Assembly: GCF_001042525.2 (NCBI RefSeq)
Contig: NZ_CP011921.2
Span: 1,674,001-1,738,000, forward strand
DNA from: Francisella orientalis FNO12
GTDB taxonomy: Bacteria; Pseudomonadota; Gammaproteobacteria; Francisellales; Francisellaceae
Direction of reading: 5' to 3'
Length of the DNA stretch: 64,000 nucleotides
Below, piece after piece: positions 18,842-28,667 of this stretch. The position numbers and the translations under genes are program-made. Positions within the stretch are counted from its first letter, which is position 1. The number at the start of each line of letters is the position of its first letter. A model generated the notes under the pieces. It saw only the letters and a program-made list of their open reading frames with translations, was not told the DNA's origin and did not search any database.

Positions 18842-20173
18842 CTACACCAATTTTTGTTTTACCTTTTCAACCAGATGCTCTGCTTCTTTTGTAGCTAAAT
18901 CTTTAGCATCTGCTTCAACCATAACTCTCAGAACTGGTTCAGTTCCTGAAGGTCTCAACAGTACACGTCCTCGACTACCTAATCGCTCTTCAGCTTTAGC
19001 AACATCACCAACTAGCTTAGCTAAATCATCAGATGTTACTTTAAAATTAAGTGGAACATTGATCATAGTCTGTTGCATTAATTCACCAGGTAATTTAAAC
19101 GCTGATACTGGTTTATCACTTTGCGAAAAAATCGCTAACAACTGAATAGCTGTCGATAAACCATCACCTGTAGTTCCAAAGTTCAGATTGATAACATGTC
19201 CTGATGACTCCCCACCTATTTTATAGCCATGCTTAACCAAATCTTCTAGAACATATCTATCACCAACTTTAGAGCGAATGAATGGTATGTTATTTGCTTT
19301 ATAATGATTTTCGTAACTCATATTTGTCATCTGTGTACCCACAATACCAATAGTACCACCACAAATATTACTATATTGAGCAATAATATTTAATATTCCA
19401 TCACCATCAATTTCTTGAGCATTCTCATCAACAATAATAATTCTATCTGCATCCCCATCTAGAGAAATCCCTAGGTTAGCATTATGCTCTTTAACTGCTT
19501 TTTTAATATTTGAGGTACAAGTCGCCCCACAATCAACATTTATATTTAAACCATCTGGATTAGATGCTATAGAAATATAGTCAATACCAAATCTATCAAG
19601 CAATGCTTCAAAATTATTTGAAGCAGCACCATGAGCACAATCTATGACAACTTTACCTTTATAGTTAACCAAAGAGCCAAAACTTTCAAATAAGTTTTCA
19701 ATATACTCGTCTATAAAGTTTTCAGCAACCTTATAATTACCAAACTTGCACTCTGTCTGATAAATAAAATCCGAATCAATTTTAGCTTCAACTTCTTCTT
19801 CTAGAGCATCGTCTAATTTAAATCCACTTGATGAAAAAAGCTTAACACCATTATCAGTAAACTTATTATGTGATGCTGTGATTACGAATCCAGCCGCTGC
19901 TTTATATTTAGCTGTCATAAAAGCTACAATAGGTGTAGGGACTACACCTAGATCAATCACATCAATACCTGCAGCATTTAATCCAGATACTAAAGCAAAT
20001 TTCAGGAATTCCCCCGAACTACGAGTATCTTGCCCAACAATAACAAACTTCGGATAATCTCTTTCATTTATTAATGCCCCAACCGCATTTCCAAGCTTTT
20101 GCATAAATTCTGCTTTTATAACAGATTTACCTACTTCACCACGAATACCATCTGTACCAAAATACTTAGCCAT
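18842..20173 (-). CDS. glmM: Phosphoglucosamine mutase
   Basis: A 443-residue alpha-D-phosphohexomutase. The phosphoserine loop [12 protein letters not shown] places the catalytic Ser near residue 101, the metal loop is SLDGDADR, the sugar-binding loop GGESSGH, and the phosphate-binding loop [11 protein letters not shown]. GlmM makes glucosamine-1-phosphate for peptidoglycan and LPS precursors. It is 2 bases upstream of tpiA and 9 bases downstream of apt. Confidence 0.97.
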   Translation of the reverse strand: MAKYFGTDGIRGEVGKSVIKAEFMQKLGNAVGALINERDYPKFVIVGQDTRSSGEFLKFALVSGLNAAGIDVIDLGVVPTPIVAFMTAKYKAAAGFVITASHNKFTDNGVKLFSSSGFKLDDALEEEVEAKIDSDFIYQTECKFGNYKVAENFIDEYIENLFESFGSLVNYKGKVVIDCAHGAASNNFEALLDRFGIDYISIASNPDGLNINVDCGATCTSNIKKAVKEHNANLGISLDGDADRIIIVDENAQEIDGDGILNIIAQYSNICGGTIGIVGTQMTNMSYENHYKANNIPFIRSKVGDRYVLEDLVKHGYKIGGESSGHVINLNFGTTGDGLSTAIQLLAIFSQSDKPVSAFKLPGELMQQTMINVPLNFKVTSDDLAKLVGDVAKAEERLGSRGRVLLRPSGTEPVLRVMVEADAKDLATKEAEHLVEKVKQKLV

Positions 20174-20182
20174 AATTATCCT

Positions 20183-20710
20183 TTAGTATTTCACTAATGC
20201 TGAAACATTATATCCTTCAAGAGTTTTTCTACCATTCAGATCTTCAAGCTCTATTACAAATATAAGACCCTCAACACTTGCTTGAGTTTTTTCGATAAGC
20301 TGAACAGTTGCTTTTGCTGTGCCACCAGTTGCTAACAGATCATCGACAACCAATACTTTATCTGTATCCTTAAAAGCATCTTTATGAATCTCTAAGCTAT
20401 CACTACCATACTCTAATTGATAGCTCACTTTGTAAGTTTCTCTAGGAAGCTTGCCTGGTTTTCTTACAGGAACAAATCCTAAGCCTAAAGCTTCTGCAAG
20501 TGCTACCCCAAAAATAAACCCTCTACTTTCAGTACCAGCAATAATAGTCGGCCTTATACCTTTCGACTTCAACTCTTCAGCCATAGCTTTTGCAGTCATT
20601 TTTAAACCTTGAGGATCTGCTAATAATGGGGTGATATCTCTAAACACTATACCCGGCTTCGGAAAGTCTGGCACAGCAATGATTCTGTCTTTTATAAAAT
20701 CTAAATTCAT
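20183..20710 (-). CDS. apt: Adenine phosphoribosyltransferase
   Basis: A 175-residue type I phosphoribosyltransferase. The PRPP-binding motif VLVVDDLLATGGTAKA is clear, with FPKPGIVFRDITPLL at the N-terminus and GTESRGFIFG in the hood region. The length is normal. It salvages adenine to AMP. It lies 38 bases downstream of sucB and 9 bases upstream of glmM in the same-strand run. Confidence 0.96.
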   Translation of the reverse strand: MNLDFIKDRIIAVPDFPKPGIVFRDITPLLADPQGLKMTAKAMAEELKSKGIRPTIIAGTESRGFIFGVALAEALGLGFVPVRKPGKLPRETYKVSYQLEYGSDSLEIHKDAFKDTDKVLVVDDLLATGGTAKATVQLIEKTQASVEGLIFVIELEDLNGRKTLEGYNVSALVKY

Positions 20711-20748
20711 GAGAAAAATACCTTTAGAATAAATTGAAAGAAAAATAA

Positions 20749-22206
20749 TTAAACTTGTAGTAAAATTCTATTTGGATCTTCTAACAATTCTTTAATCATT
20801 TTCAGGAATCGTACAGATGTACCACCATCAATAATTCTATGATCATAAGATAATGCTAAATACATTATTGGACGGATTTTAATCTCGCCATTTACAACTA
20901 CTGGTCTTTCAACGATATTATGCATACCTAAGATCGCACTTTGTGGTGAGTTAATGATTGGTGTAGATAACATAGATCCATAAGTACCACCATTAGTAAT
21001 TGTAAACGTACCACCTTGCATATCCTCTAGGCTTAATTTACCATCGCGACCCTTAATTGCTTTATCAAGCACATCTGCTTCAAGCTCCGCTAAAGATTTA
21101 CCATCTATATCTCTTAAAATAGGTACTACTAAGCCTCTATCCGTACCAACAGCTATACCAATATCAAAGTAGTTATGATAAACAATCTCATCACCATCAA
21201 TAGAAGCATTAACATCTGGGAACTTTTTAAGTGCTTCAGTTGCTGCTTTAATAAAGAAAGACATAAAACCAAGCTTTATATCATGCTCTTTAAGGAATAT
21301 ATCTTTATACTTATTTCTAAGTGCCATAACTGCACTCATATCAACCTCGTTAAACGTCGTCAAGATTGCATTAGTATGCTGAACCTCAACTAATCTATTT
21401 GCAATAGTTTGACGTAAACGAGTCATCTTAACTCTTTTTTCGTATCTTGGACCTTGGTTAGCGACTATAGTAGGCTGTTGTGTCTTGCTACTAGATACCG
21501 CTTTTTTAACATCCTCAGATGTTATACGTCCTTTCTTACCAGTACCTTCAATACTTACAGCAGAATCTAATCCACTTGCATTAAATGCTTTACGTGCAGA
21601 AGGAACTAAATGAGGATCATTACCTTTATCTTCCTGGGCTTTTGTTTCTGACTTAGGTGCTGCAGATGCCACTGCGCCTTCAATAACTTTTGCTATTAGC
21701 TCTGATGAAAGAACTGTTTCACCAGCAGGTTTTAATATTTTTGATAAAACTCCATTAGATGTCGCTGGAACTTCCATGACCACTTTGTCTGTTTCGATCT
21801 CAGCTAAAATATCGCCTTCTGCTACAGCATCACCTTCTTGCTTATGCCACTCAGAAACTGTACCATCTGCAACAGACTCTGGGAAAACAGGTGCTTTAAC
21901 ATCTACTTCTTTGCCAGAAGCTTGTGAAGAAACCTCCGCAACAACCTCTTGCTTTGGCTCAGAAGCTGAAGCATTAGTATCAATATTTGCTAAAAATTCT
22001 TCAGACAAGACTATATCACCTTCTTGCTTTTTGATTCCCTTTAGAATACCGCTGGCAGTGGCTGGAACTTCCATAACCACTTTATCAGTTTCGATTTCAA
22101 CAATTATATCGCCTTCTTCAACAAAATCACCTTCACTTTTATTCCACTGAGCTAATGTGCCATCTGCGACAGACTCTGGAAACATAGGTACTTTTAATTC
22201 AATCAT
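20749..22206 (-). CDS. sucB: Dihydrolipoamide succinyltransferase (E2o) with two lipoyl domains
   Basis: A 485-residue E2 component of 2-oxoglutarate dehydrogenase. It has two consecutive lipoyl domains, each with the [11 protein letters not shown] lipoylation site (Lys 42 and Lys 141), joined by a Ser/Ala/Glu-rich linker. A peripheral-subunit-binding domain follows ([14 protein letters not shown], about 200-235), then the catalytic acyltransferase domain ending with [10 protein letters not shown], which holds the active-site His and Asp. Most E2o proteins have one lipoyl domain. The catalytic domain and the sucA context identify it as SucB rather than AceF. It is 27 bases downstream of sucA. 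Confidence 0.95.
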   Translation of the reverse strand: MIELKVPMFPESVADGTLAQWNKSEGDFVEEGDIIVEIETDKVVMEVPATASGILKGIKKQEGDIVLSEEFLANIDTNASASEPKQEVVAEVSSQASGKEVDVKAPVFPESVADGTVSEWHKQEGDAVAEGDILAEIETDKVVMEVPATSNGVLSKILKPAGETVLSSELIAKVIEGAVASAAPKSETKAQEDKGNDPHLVPSARKAFNASGLDSAVSIEGTGKKGRITSEDVKKAVSSSKTQQPTIVANQGPRYEKRVKMTRLRQTIANRLVEVQHTNAILTTFNEVDMSAVMALRNKYKDIFLKEHDIKLGFMSFFIKAATEALKKFPDVNASIDGDEIVYHNYFDIGIAVGTDRGLVVPILRDIDGKSLAELEADVLDKAIKGRDGKLSLEDMQGGTFTITNGGTYGSMLSTPIINSPQSAILGMHNIVERPVVVNGEIKIRPIMYLALSYDHRIIDGGTSVRFLKMIKELLEDPNRILLQV

Positions 22207-22233
22207 TTCTTACTCCTAGTAACAACTTAAATT

Positions 22234-25038
22234 TTATATTTCTAAAGCTCTATTAATAATTTCTTCTTGCTGTTTGACGTACAACGTATGATAGCCCACT
22301 GCAGGAGTAGATGACCTCTCTCTCGCGACACACAGCAACTCCTGTTTTTTTAACACAAGCTTTTCTATGAAGTGTCTAATATTATACCAAGCACCCTTAT
22401 TTTGAGGCTCTTCTTGTAGCCATACAACCTTGTCAGCATGCTTATACTTAGCAAAAATATCTGCGAGTTCGTCTTGTGGAAACGGATACAACTCCTCAAG
22501 TCTTACTACAGCAATATCTTCATGAGCATCTTGCTTTTTAGCAATTAGATCATAATAAACCTTACCATTACAAAGTATAAGTTTTTTAACCTTCTCTTTA
22601 TTAGCACTTGCATCATCTATAATAGATTCAAATTTACCTTTTGAGAGCTCTTCTAGTGTAGACACAGCCATAGGGTTTCTTAATAAACTCTTAGGCGTCA
22701 TTACAATCAATGGCTTTCTAAGCAGTCTAATCACTTGACGTCTCAGCAAATGATATATTTGTGCTGGAGTGGTAGGAGTACAAACTTGCATATTTCTATT
22801 TGCGCATGATTGTAAAAATCTCTCTAAACGTGCTGAAGAATGCTCAGCACCAGCACCTTCTTGACCATGAGGTAAAAATAATGTCAACCCTGACAAGATA
22901 CCCCATTTTTCTTCAGCCGCCACCAAAAATTGATCAATAACTACTTGAGCTGTATTTACAAAGTCACCAAACTGAGCTTCCCAAATTACTAACGAATCTG
23001 GACTATAACAACTATACCCATATTCAAATCCTAAAACACCATATTCCGATAATGTAGAATCTATAACATCAAATCGAGTTTTTCCATTAATATGTTGAAG
23101 TGGAATATATTCTCTTAGTTGTGAGCTAGTATCCATATTTTTAACAACCGCATGACGATGAGAGAATGTTCCTCTACCACTATCTTCTCCAGATATCCTT
23201 ACGGAATAACCTTCATCAAGTAGTGTCGCATAAGCAAGAGATTCAGCAAACCCCCAGTTTAATGGAAGCTCGCCATTCGCCATCTTGACTCTATCTGTTA
23301 TAGCTTTTTTAACCTGCATCTGAGCTTTAATTTCTTCAGGCACTGCACTCATTTTTAGAGCTAGCTCTTTAAGTTTACCCTCAGATATTGCATTGTACGT
23401 GTATTTAGTCTCTTGCTTACCAATATATGGTAACCAATCGCAGACATTAAGTTTATCTTTCACTGCTTTTCTATCAAGAATATCTATAATAACTTGACCA
23501 TTATCAAGCTTACTACGATAGTTAGCATTTAATTGTGCAAGAAGATTCTCATCAACAACGCATTCTTTAAGAAGTTTTTCACTATATAATTTTAATGTCG
23601 AAGGAAGCTTTTTAATCACTTCATACATCTGTGGTTGAGTTCCTGATGGCTCATCAGTTTCATTATGTCCGTTTCTACGATAGCAAACCAAATCAATAAC
23701 CACATCCTTGTTAAATTTCATGCGGTATTCAAGAGCTATATCAGCAACCTTAAGTACAGCCTCAGGATCATCGCAGTTTACATGAAAGATTGGTGCATCT
23801 ACCATTTTTGCAATATCAGTTGAGTAGTTGCTACTTCTATTGACTCCGAATGCACTACTAGTAGTAAAACCAACTTGGTTATTTACAACAAGATGAACTG
23901 TACCGCCCGTTCCATACGCTTCAGTAAGTGAAAAACCAAAAGTCTCCATTACGATACCTTGCCCACAGAAAGCTGCGTCTCCATGTATCAATATAGGAAG
24001 TACTTTGTTATACACATTACCTTCCAATTTATCTTGTATCGCTTTAGCAGCACCTTCTACAACAGGATCTACCGTTTCAAGATGAGATGGGTTAAACGCT
24101 AGTGCAATTTTTGCTTCTTTACCATCAATACATCTATAGTTCGAATATCCCATATGATACTTGACGTCACCAGACAGGCTCTTTTCACTTCTCTTACCTT
24201 CAAACTCTTCAAACAAATCTTTAGGATTTTTACCCATAACGTTCACAAGAACATTTAAGCGACCTCTATGAGCCATACCTAATTGGATAAATCTTGTTGA
24301 ATGTCTAGATACAGCTTTTTCTATAACATGTTGAAGAGATGGAATTAAAGATTCTCCACCCTCAAGGCCAAATCTTTTTTGACCCACATATCTTAATGCT
24401 AAATATTTCTCTAAGCCTTCTGCTGCAACCAACTGTTGCAAAATCCATTTTTTATCTGACTTCTCCGTAGATAAGTTTTTTTCAATCTTATCTTGAAGCC
24501 ATAATTTTTCTTCTTTGTTACCAATGTATCTATACTCATAGCCTACACTAGATTCATAAATTGCCTTAGCTTTAGCTATTACTTCTTTCAGTGTAATATC
24601 TTTATTATCAGTAAATTCACCAAGATTAACTTTCTCAGATAAATCTTTTTCAGATAGCTCATGTGCAGTTAACTCTAGATCAGAATCTCTTTGATACTTC
24701 ATTAATCCTAATGGATCAATATTTGCTGATTTGTAGCCATGAGATCGATAAGCTTTTACAAGAGCTTTTGCTTTTAAGCTTATATCACCTTCACCACTAA
24801 TAACTGTCGTAGCAGTAGATCTATTTTTAGCCAAAAATTTGAACTCATCAACCAAGTCGCGATGCACAGTATCTGTTGAACTAGCTATAGAATCAAAAAA
24901 GGACAACCATTTTGGATCAATGTCCTCATAGTTACCCATAATATAATCATCATATATTGATTCAAGATATTCTAAATTACCTCCGAAGAGCTGGGTTGTT
25001 TCCAACCACTGACTAAAATCCAGTTGTTTTTTTTTCAT
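22234..25038 (-). CDS. sucA: 2-oxoglutarate dehydrogenase E1
   Basis: A 934-residue thiamine-diphosphate decarboxylase. Visible hallmarks are the N-terminal E1o helix, HRGRLNVLVNVMGK, the ThDP-binding HGDAAFCGQGIVMETF, the GGTVHLVVNNQVGFTTS loop, CYRRNGHNETDEP, and SGEDSGRGTFSHRHAV of the pyrimidine-binding domain. The length equals that of E. coli SucA. It decarboxylates 2-oxoglutarate and passes the succinyl group to SucB. It begins 29 bases after sdhB and probably shares its transcript. The E3 component is not in this window. Confidence 0.97.
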   Translation of the reverse strand: MKKKQLDFSQWLETTQLFGGNLEYLESIYDDYIMGNYEDIDPKWLSFFDSIASSTDTVHRDLVDEFKFLAKNRSTATTVISGEGDISLKAKALVKAYRSHGYKSANIDPLGLMKYQRDSDLELTAHELSEKDLSEKVNLGEFTDNKDITLKEVIAKAKAIYESSVGYEYRYIGNKEEKLWLQDKIEKNLSTEKSDKKWILQQLVAAEGLEKYLALRYVGQKRFGLEGGESLIPSLQHVIEKAVSRHSTRFIQLGMAHRGRLNVLVNVMGKNPKDLFEEFEGKRSEKSLSGDVKYHMGYSNYRCIDGKEAKIALAFNPSHLETVDPVVEGAAKAIQDKLEGNVYNKVLPILIHGDAAFCGQGIVMETFGFSLTEAYGTGGTVHLVVNNQVGFTTSSAFGVNRSSNYSTDIAKMVDAPIFHVNCDDPEAVLKVADIALEYRMKFNKDVVIDLVCYRRNGHNETDEPSGTQPQMYEVIKKLPSTLKLYSEKLLKECVVDENLLAQLNANYRSKLDNGQVIIDILDRKAVKDKLNVCDWLPYIGKQETKYTYNAISEGKLKELALKMSAVPEEIKAQMQVKKAITDRVKMANGELPLNWGFAESLAYATLLDEGYSVRISGEDSGRGTFSHRHAVVKNMDTSSQLREYIPLQHINGKTRFDVIDSTLSEYGVLGFEYGYSCYSPDSLVIWEAQFGDFVNTAQVVIDQFLVAAEEKWGILSGLTLFLPHGQEGAGAEHSSARLERFLQSCANRNMQVCTPTTPAQIYHLLRRQVIRLLRKPLIVMTPKSLLRNPMAVSTLEELSKGKFESIIDDASANKEKVKKLILCNGKVYYDLIAKKQDAHEDIAVVRLEELYPFPQDELADIFAKYKHADKVVWLQEEPQNKGAWYNIRHFIEKLVLKKQELLCVARERSSTPAVGYHTLYVKQQEEIINRALEI

Positions 25039-25067
25039 ATAAATACCTAAATGTCAGGTTTTAAATT

Positions 25068-25769
25068 TTACACATTTTTCTTTAATAGTGCAGATCTGAT
25101 CTTACCGATAGCTTCCGTAGGATTAAGACCTTTAGGACACACAGAAACACAGTTCATAATAGTTCTACATCTAAATAGACTAAATGGATCTTTTAAGTCT
25201 TCGAGCCTTTGTTCCGTAGCAGTATCTCTTGAATCAGCAATAAATCTATATGCCTGTAACAAACCTGAAGGTCCTATAAACTTATCTGGATTCCACCAGA
25301 AAGATGGACATGATGTTGTACAACATGCACATAGAATACACTCATAAAGACCATCCAATTCAGCTCTATCTTCAGGTGATTGTAGTCTTTCTTTGACAGG
25401 AGGCTCTTCATCATTTATAAGATATGGTTTAACCTTTTCATAGTTTTTGTAGAACTGCTTCATATCAACAATCAAGTCTCTAACAACTGGCAAGCCCGGT
25501 AGAGGATTAACTTTAACTGGTTGTTTTAACTCCCCAACTGAGGTAATACATGCCAAACGGTTTTTACCATTAATATTCATGCCATCAGAACCACAAACAC
25601 CTTCTCTACAAGATCTTCTCATAGCTAATGTAGGGTCCTGTTCTTTGATAAGTTCCAAAGCAGTCAAGACTTTAACTCCCTCATTTTCTACTGTGACAGT
25701 ATACTCATCATAATATGGCTTTTTATCTACTTCTGGATTATATCTATAAATCTTAAATCTTACATCCAT
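25068..25769 (-). CDS. sdhB: Succinate dehydrogenase iron-sulfur subunit
   Basis: A 233-residue iron-sulfur subunit. The [2Fe-2S] cysteines lie in CREGVCGSDGMNINGKNRLAC, the [4Fe-4S] cysteines in CILCACCTTSCP, and the [3Fe-4S] cluster region in CRTIMNCVSVCPKGLNP. The length is normal. It passes electrons from the SdhA flavin to quinone at the membrane anchor. It is the fourth gene of sdhCDAB, 16 bases after sdhA. Confidence 0.97.
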   Translation of the reverse strand: MDVRFKIYRYNPEVDKKPYYDEYTVTVENEGVKVLTALELIKEQDPTLAMRRSCREGVCGSDGMNINGKNRLACITSVGELKQPVKVNPLPGLPVVRDLIVDMKQFYKNYEKVKPYLINDEEPPVKERLQSPEDRAELDGLYECILCACCTTSCPSFWWNPDKFIGPSGLLQAYRFIADSRDTATEQRLEDLKDPFSLFRCRTIMNCVSVCPKGLNPTEAIGKIRSALLKKNV

Positions 25770-25785
25770 TTATCAAATCCTCGTA

Positions 25786-27579
25786 TTAATACTTACGTTC
25801 TGCTGGTTGGAAAGCTTTAACCTTAGTAGGAGACATATTTACATCACGCTGTGATGTCTTATCACCATCTAAGAAATACAACGCATGCTTCATCCAGTTC
25901 TTATCATCTCTTTCAGGATAGTCCACTCTCGAATGCGCACCTCTAGACTCTTTTCTCTCAAGTGCTAACTTCGCTGTGGCTATCGCAGTCAATACAAGAT
26001 TATCAAGTTCTAAAGCCTCTATTCTCATCATATTGAAAATTCTAGAATTATCTTCCAAAACAGCATTATCAAGTCTTTCTCTAATTTTGAATAATTTATT
26101 AAGACCTTCTTTCATTGTACTTTCTTGTCTAAACACCGAGAAGTATTGTTGCATAGTCTGCTGAAGCTCTTTTCTAAGCACTGCTATTTTTTCTTGACAA
26201 CCTCTTTGCTCAGAAGTATCCCACTTAGTGATTCTAGCAGTAGCTTTTTCAATATTCTCTTGCGAAACTTCTTTTGAAGGCATACCTTCTTTCAAACTTT
26301 GCTCAGCATGCATGCCTGCAGCTCTACCAAACACAACTAAATCTAACAATGAGTTACTACCAAGTCTATTTGCACCATGCACTGATACAGAAGCGCATTC
26401 ACCAACGGCATATAAGCCTCCAATGACTTTATCTTCGCCATTCACCTGAGTAATTACTTGACCATGCTTGTTAGTTGGTATCCCACCCATTTGATAATGA
26501 CAGGTAGGTACAACTGGTATTGGCTTCTCAACAGGATCAATACCAGCAAAAGTTCTACCCAACTCTCTAACTGTAGGTAATCTCTCATCAATAACTTCTT
26601 CACCAAGATGAGTCAAATCCAACCAGACACAGCTTGTTCCAGAGAAAGTATTACCACGACCTTCCATAATTTCTTGTTGCGATGCACGCGACACAACATC
26701 ACGACAAGCAAGATCTTTTGCATTAGGAGCATATCTCTCCATAAATCTCTCGCCATCTTTGTTACGTAGCACACCACCTTCACCTCGGCAACCCTCAGTA
26801 ACCAGAACTCCCGCTCCAGCAATACCCGTAGGGTGGAATTGCCAAAACTCCATATCCTGAAGTGGTAAACATGCTCTTAAAGCAAGACCCATACCATCAC
26901 CTGTGTTGATATAAGCATTAGTACTAGATTCGTATATACGACCTGCTCCGCCAGTAGCCAATATTGTAATTTTTGCCTTTAAGAAGACCGTTTCTCCTGT
27001 TTCTATACTAAGAGCTATTACACCAGCTATACTTCCATCATCAGCTTTGACCAAGTCAACAGCAAACCATTCTGTATAAAAATCAGTCTTATGAGAAAGA
27101 TTACCTTGATACAGAGTGTGCAAAAGCGCATGCCCAGTTCTATCAGCTGCAGCACAAGTTCTCTCTGCCTGATTAGCGGGATCACAATTTCTAGACATAC
27201 CACCAAATGCTCGCTGATATATCTTACCGTTTTTTAGTCTTGAAAAAGGCATACCCATATGCTCTAACTCAATAATTGACTGTGGTGCATGTTCACACAT
27301 GTATTCGATCGCATCTTGATCACCAATATAGTCAGAACCTTTAACAGTATCATACATATGCCACTTCCAATCATCTGAAGGCAATCCGTCATTAAACTCA
27401 ACATTCCCTAGTGCCGCTGCAATACCACCTTGAGCTGCAACAGTATGGGATCTAGTAGGAAAAACTTTAGAAACAACAGCAGTTTTAAAACCTGACTGCG
27501 ACAACTGAAAAGATGCTCTTAAACCAGCACCACCAGCACCAATTACAATAGCATCAAATTCTTGCGTAGCTATACTCAT
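25786..27579 (-). CDS. sdhA: Succinate dehydrogenase flavoprotein subunit
   Basis: A 597-residue flavoprotein with covalently bound FAD. The motifs seen are the Rossmann [10 protein letters not shown], the [15 protein letters not shown] flavinylation region with the FAD-linked His, the active-site [21 protein letters not shown], and the C-terminal [14 protein letters not shown]. It oxidises succinate to fumarate in the TCA cycle and respiratory chain. It is 12 bases downstream of sdhD. Confidence 0.97.
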   Translation of the reverse strand: MSIATQEFDAIVIGAGGAGLRASFQLSQSGFKTAVVSKVFPTRSHTVAAQGGIAAALGNVEFNDGLPSDDWKWHMYDTVKGSDYIGDQDAIEYMCEHAPQSIIELEHMGMPFSRLKNGKIYQRAFGGMSRNCDPANQAERTCAAADRTGHALLHTLYQGNLSHKTDFYTEWFAVDLVKADDGSIAGVIALSIETGETVFLKAKITILATGGAGRIYESSTNAYINTGDGMGLALRACLPLQDMEFWQFHPTGIAGAGVLVTEGCRGEGGVLRNKDGERFMERYAPNAKDLACRDVVSRASQQEIMEGRGNTFSGTSCVWLDLTHLGEEVIDERLPTVRELGRTFAGIDPVEKPIPVVPTCHYQMGGIPTNKHGQVITQVNGEDKVIGGLYAVGECASVSVHGANRLGSNSLLDLVVFGRAAGMHAEQSLKEGMPSKEVSQENIEKATARITKWDTSEQRGCQEKIAVLRKELQQTMQQYFSVFRQESTMKEGLNKLFKIRERLDNAVLEDNSRIFNMMRIEALELDNLVLTAIATAKLALERKESRGAHSRVDYPERDDKNWMKHALYFLDGDKTSQRDVNMSPTKVKAFQPAERKY

Positions 27580-27591
27580 AAAAATAACCTC

Positions 27592-27945
27592 TTAGTAGAA
27601 AAATAAAACCGCAAATAACCAAAAAAAGCAGAATGCATAGACTAATACAAAGCTCAACATAATAAGAGCTGATGCCCAAGCACACTTAATATAGTCACCA
27701 CAAATAATCCAAATACCTACCCAAGCATGAAAAAACATCGCCAAATAAGCCATCAATGTAGCAACTCTAAAAAACATACTATCTGTGAACAATCCTCTCC
27801 AGCTATCATAGTTAAGCCCTCCAGCATGAGATAAGCACAAAGTCTGAAGAATAAGATAACCAAAATAAACAGCAATAACTACAGCTGTCACTCTCTGTAC
27901 AAAAAAGTCTTTAATTCCAGAAGAAGTTAATGATATTACAGCCAT
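27592..27945 (-). CDS. sdhD: Succinate dehydrogenase membrane anchor SdhD
   Basis: A 117-residue protein with three transmembrane helices, the small hydrophobic SdhD anchor that helps bind heme b and ubiquinone. I start at ATG 27945 (MAVISLTSSGIKDFFVQR), which has GGGGGTG 6-8 bases upstream. The extended reading to 27960 adds five residues without family support. The start overlaps the end of sdhC by 10 bases, so translation is coupled. Confidence 0.9.
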   Translation of the reverse strand: MAVISLTSSGIKDFFVQRVTAVVIAVYFGYLILQTLCLSHAGGLNYDSWRGLFTDSMFFRVATLMAYLAMFFHAWVGIWIICGDYIKCAWASALIMLSFVLVYAFCFFWLFAVLFFY

Positions 27946-28316
27946 AAGTAGCACCCCCATAAAATAGCCGATAAAACACCTAAAATGATAACAAGCAACG
28001 AAGTAATCTTAGCTGCTTTCATACTCTCACCAAAACCCATATCCATAATCATATGCCTAACACCCGCATAAACATGATAAGTTATAGATGATAAAAACAA
28101 CCAAAAGAATATACTGCACCAACCCTTAGTCAAAACAGCGACAGTTTGCTGATAACCATCGGGACCTGCGAGTGTATAATTCATACCAACAACTGCCAAA
28201 GGTATTGCAAAAATCAATACCACACCAGATATACGATGCAGTATAGAACTAATAGCAGTAATAGGAAACTTATAAGATTTAATTGACATCAAATCAACAT
28301 TCGTATTTTTTTTCAT
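27936..28316 (-). CDS. sdhC: Succinate dehydrogenase cytochrome b556 subunit SdhC
   Basis: A 126-residue membrane anchor with three helices. The family signature SILHRISGVVLIF (quinone-site Ser and Arg) is present, as is the heme-ligand His region in SSITYHVYAGVRHMIMDMG. ATG 28316 is preferred because GGAGG lies 10 bases upstream. The ATG at 28325 is only 1 base from that ribosome site. It is the first gene of the sdh-suc transcription unit. Confidence 0.92.
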   Translation of the reverse strand: MKKNTNVDLMSIKSYKFPITAISSILHRISGVVLIFAIPLAVVGMNYTLAGPDGYQQTVAVLTKGWCSIFFWLFLSSITYHVYAGVRHMIMDMGFGESMKAAKITSLLVIILGVLSAILWGCYLWL

Positions 28317-28394
28317 GCTCGACATTCCTCCGAAGCCATTTTATATGTATATCAGTAAATCGGATATAAACCAATGTTATACAACAACTCTTAA

Positions 28395-28423
28395 ATAATA
28401 TATTTTTAGTAAAACAAATTCAA
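28395..28423 (-). promoter_or_regulatory. Candidate promoter of the sdhCDAB-sucAB operon
   Basis: On the minus strand the -35-like TTGAAT and -10-like TATTAT are separated by 17 bases. Transcription would start about 70 bases before the sdhC start codon. The region is very AT-rich, so chance matches are common. Confidence 0.4.
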
Positions 28424-28530
28424 ATACTTAAACAAATTTTTAATTCTATTTCGTCTCATAATCAAACGCAACAAACTATTAAGCAAAATAAACAATATCC
28501 ACATCATACACAGCTAATGATTTTTTTTAT

Positions 28531-28559
28531 TTGCAAAAGAGAAATCTTTAGCTTATCAT
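28531..28559 (+). promoter_or_regulatory. Candidate gltA promoter
   Basis: TTGCAA (28531) and TATCAT (28554) are spaced by 17 bases on plus. The predicted start near 28566 gives a leader of about 100 bases before the gltA ATG. The intergenic region from 28326 to 28667 (about 340 bases) separates the divergent sdh operon and gltA. Besides the two promoter candidates and the inverted repeat it shows no gene. Confidence 0.4.
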
Positions 28560-28570
28560 TCTCCTGTAAT

Positions 28571-28609
28571 GATACCTTATTAGTATATTATTATTTTTTG
28601 AAAGGTATC
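28571..28609. repeat. Inverted repeat in the gltA leader
   Basis: GATACCTT (28571-28578) and AAGGTATC (28602-28609) are perfect inverse copies separated by 23 AT-rich bases. They could be a three-turn-spaced operator or, in the gltA mRNA, a hairpin near the 5' end. Confidence 0.5.
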
Positions 28610-28667
28610 TATTTTATTGCAAACCTTTGCATTGTATTTTTTGATCAACTCACTTGGAGGCCTATTA

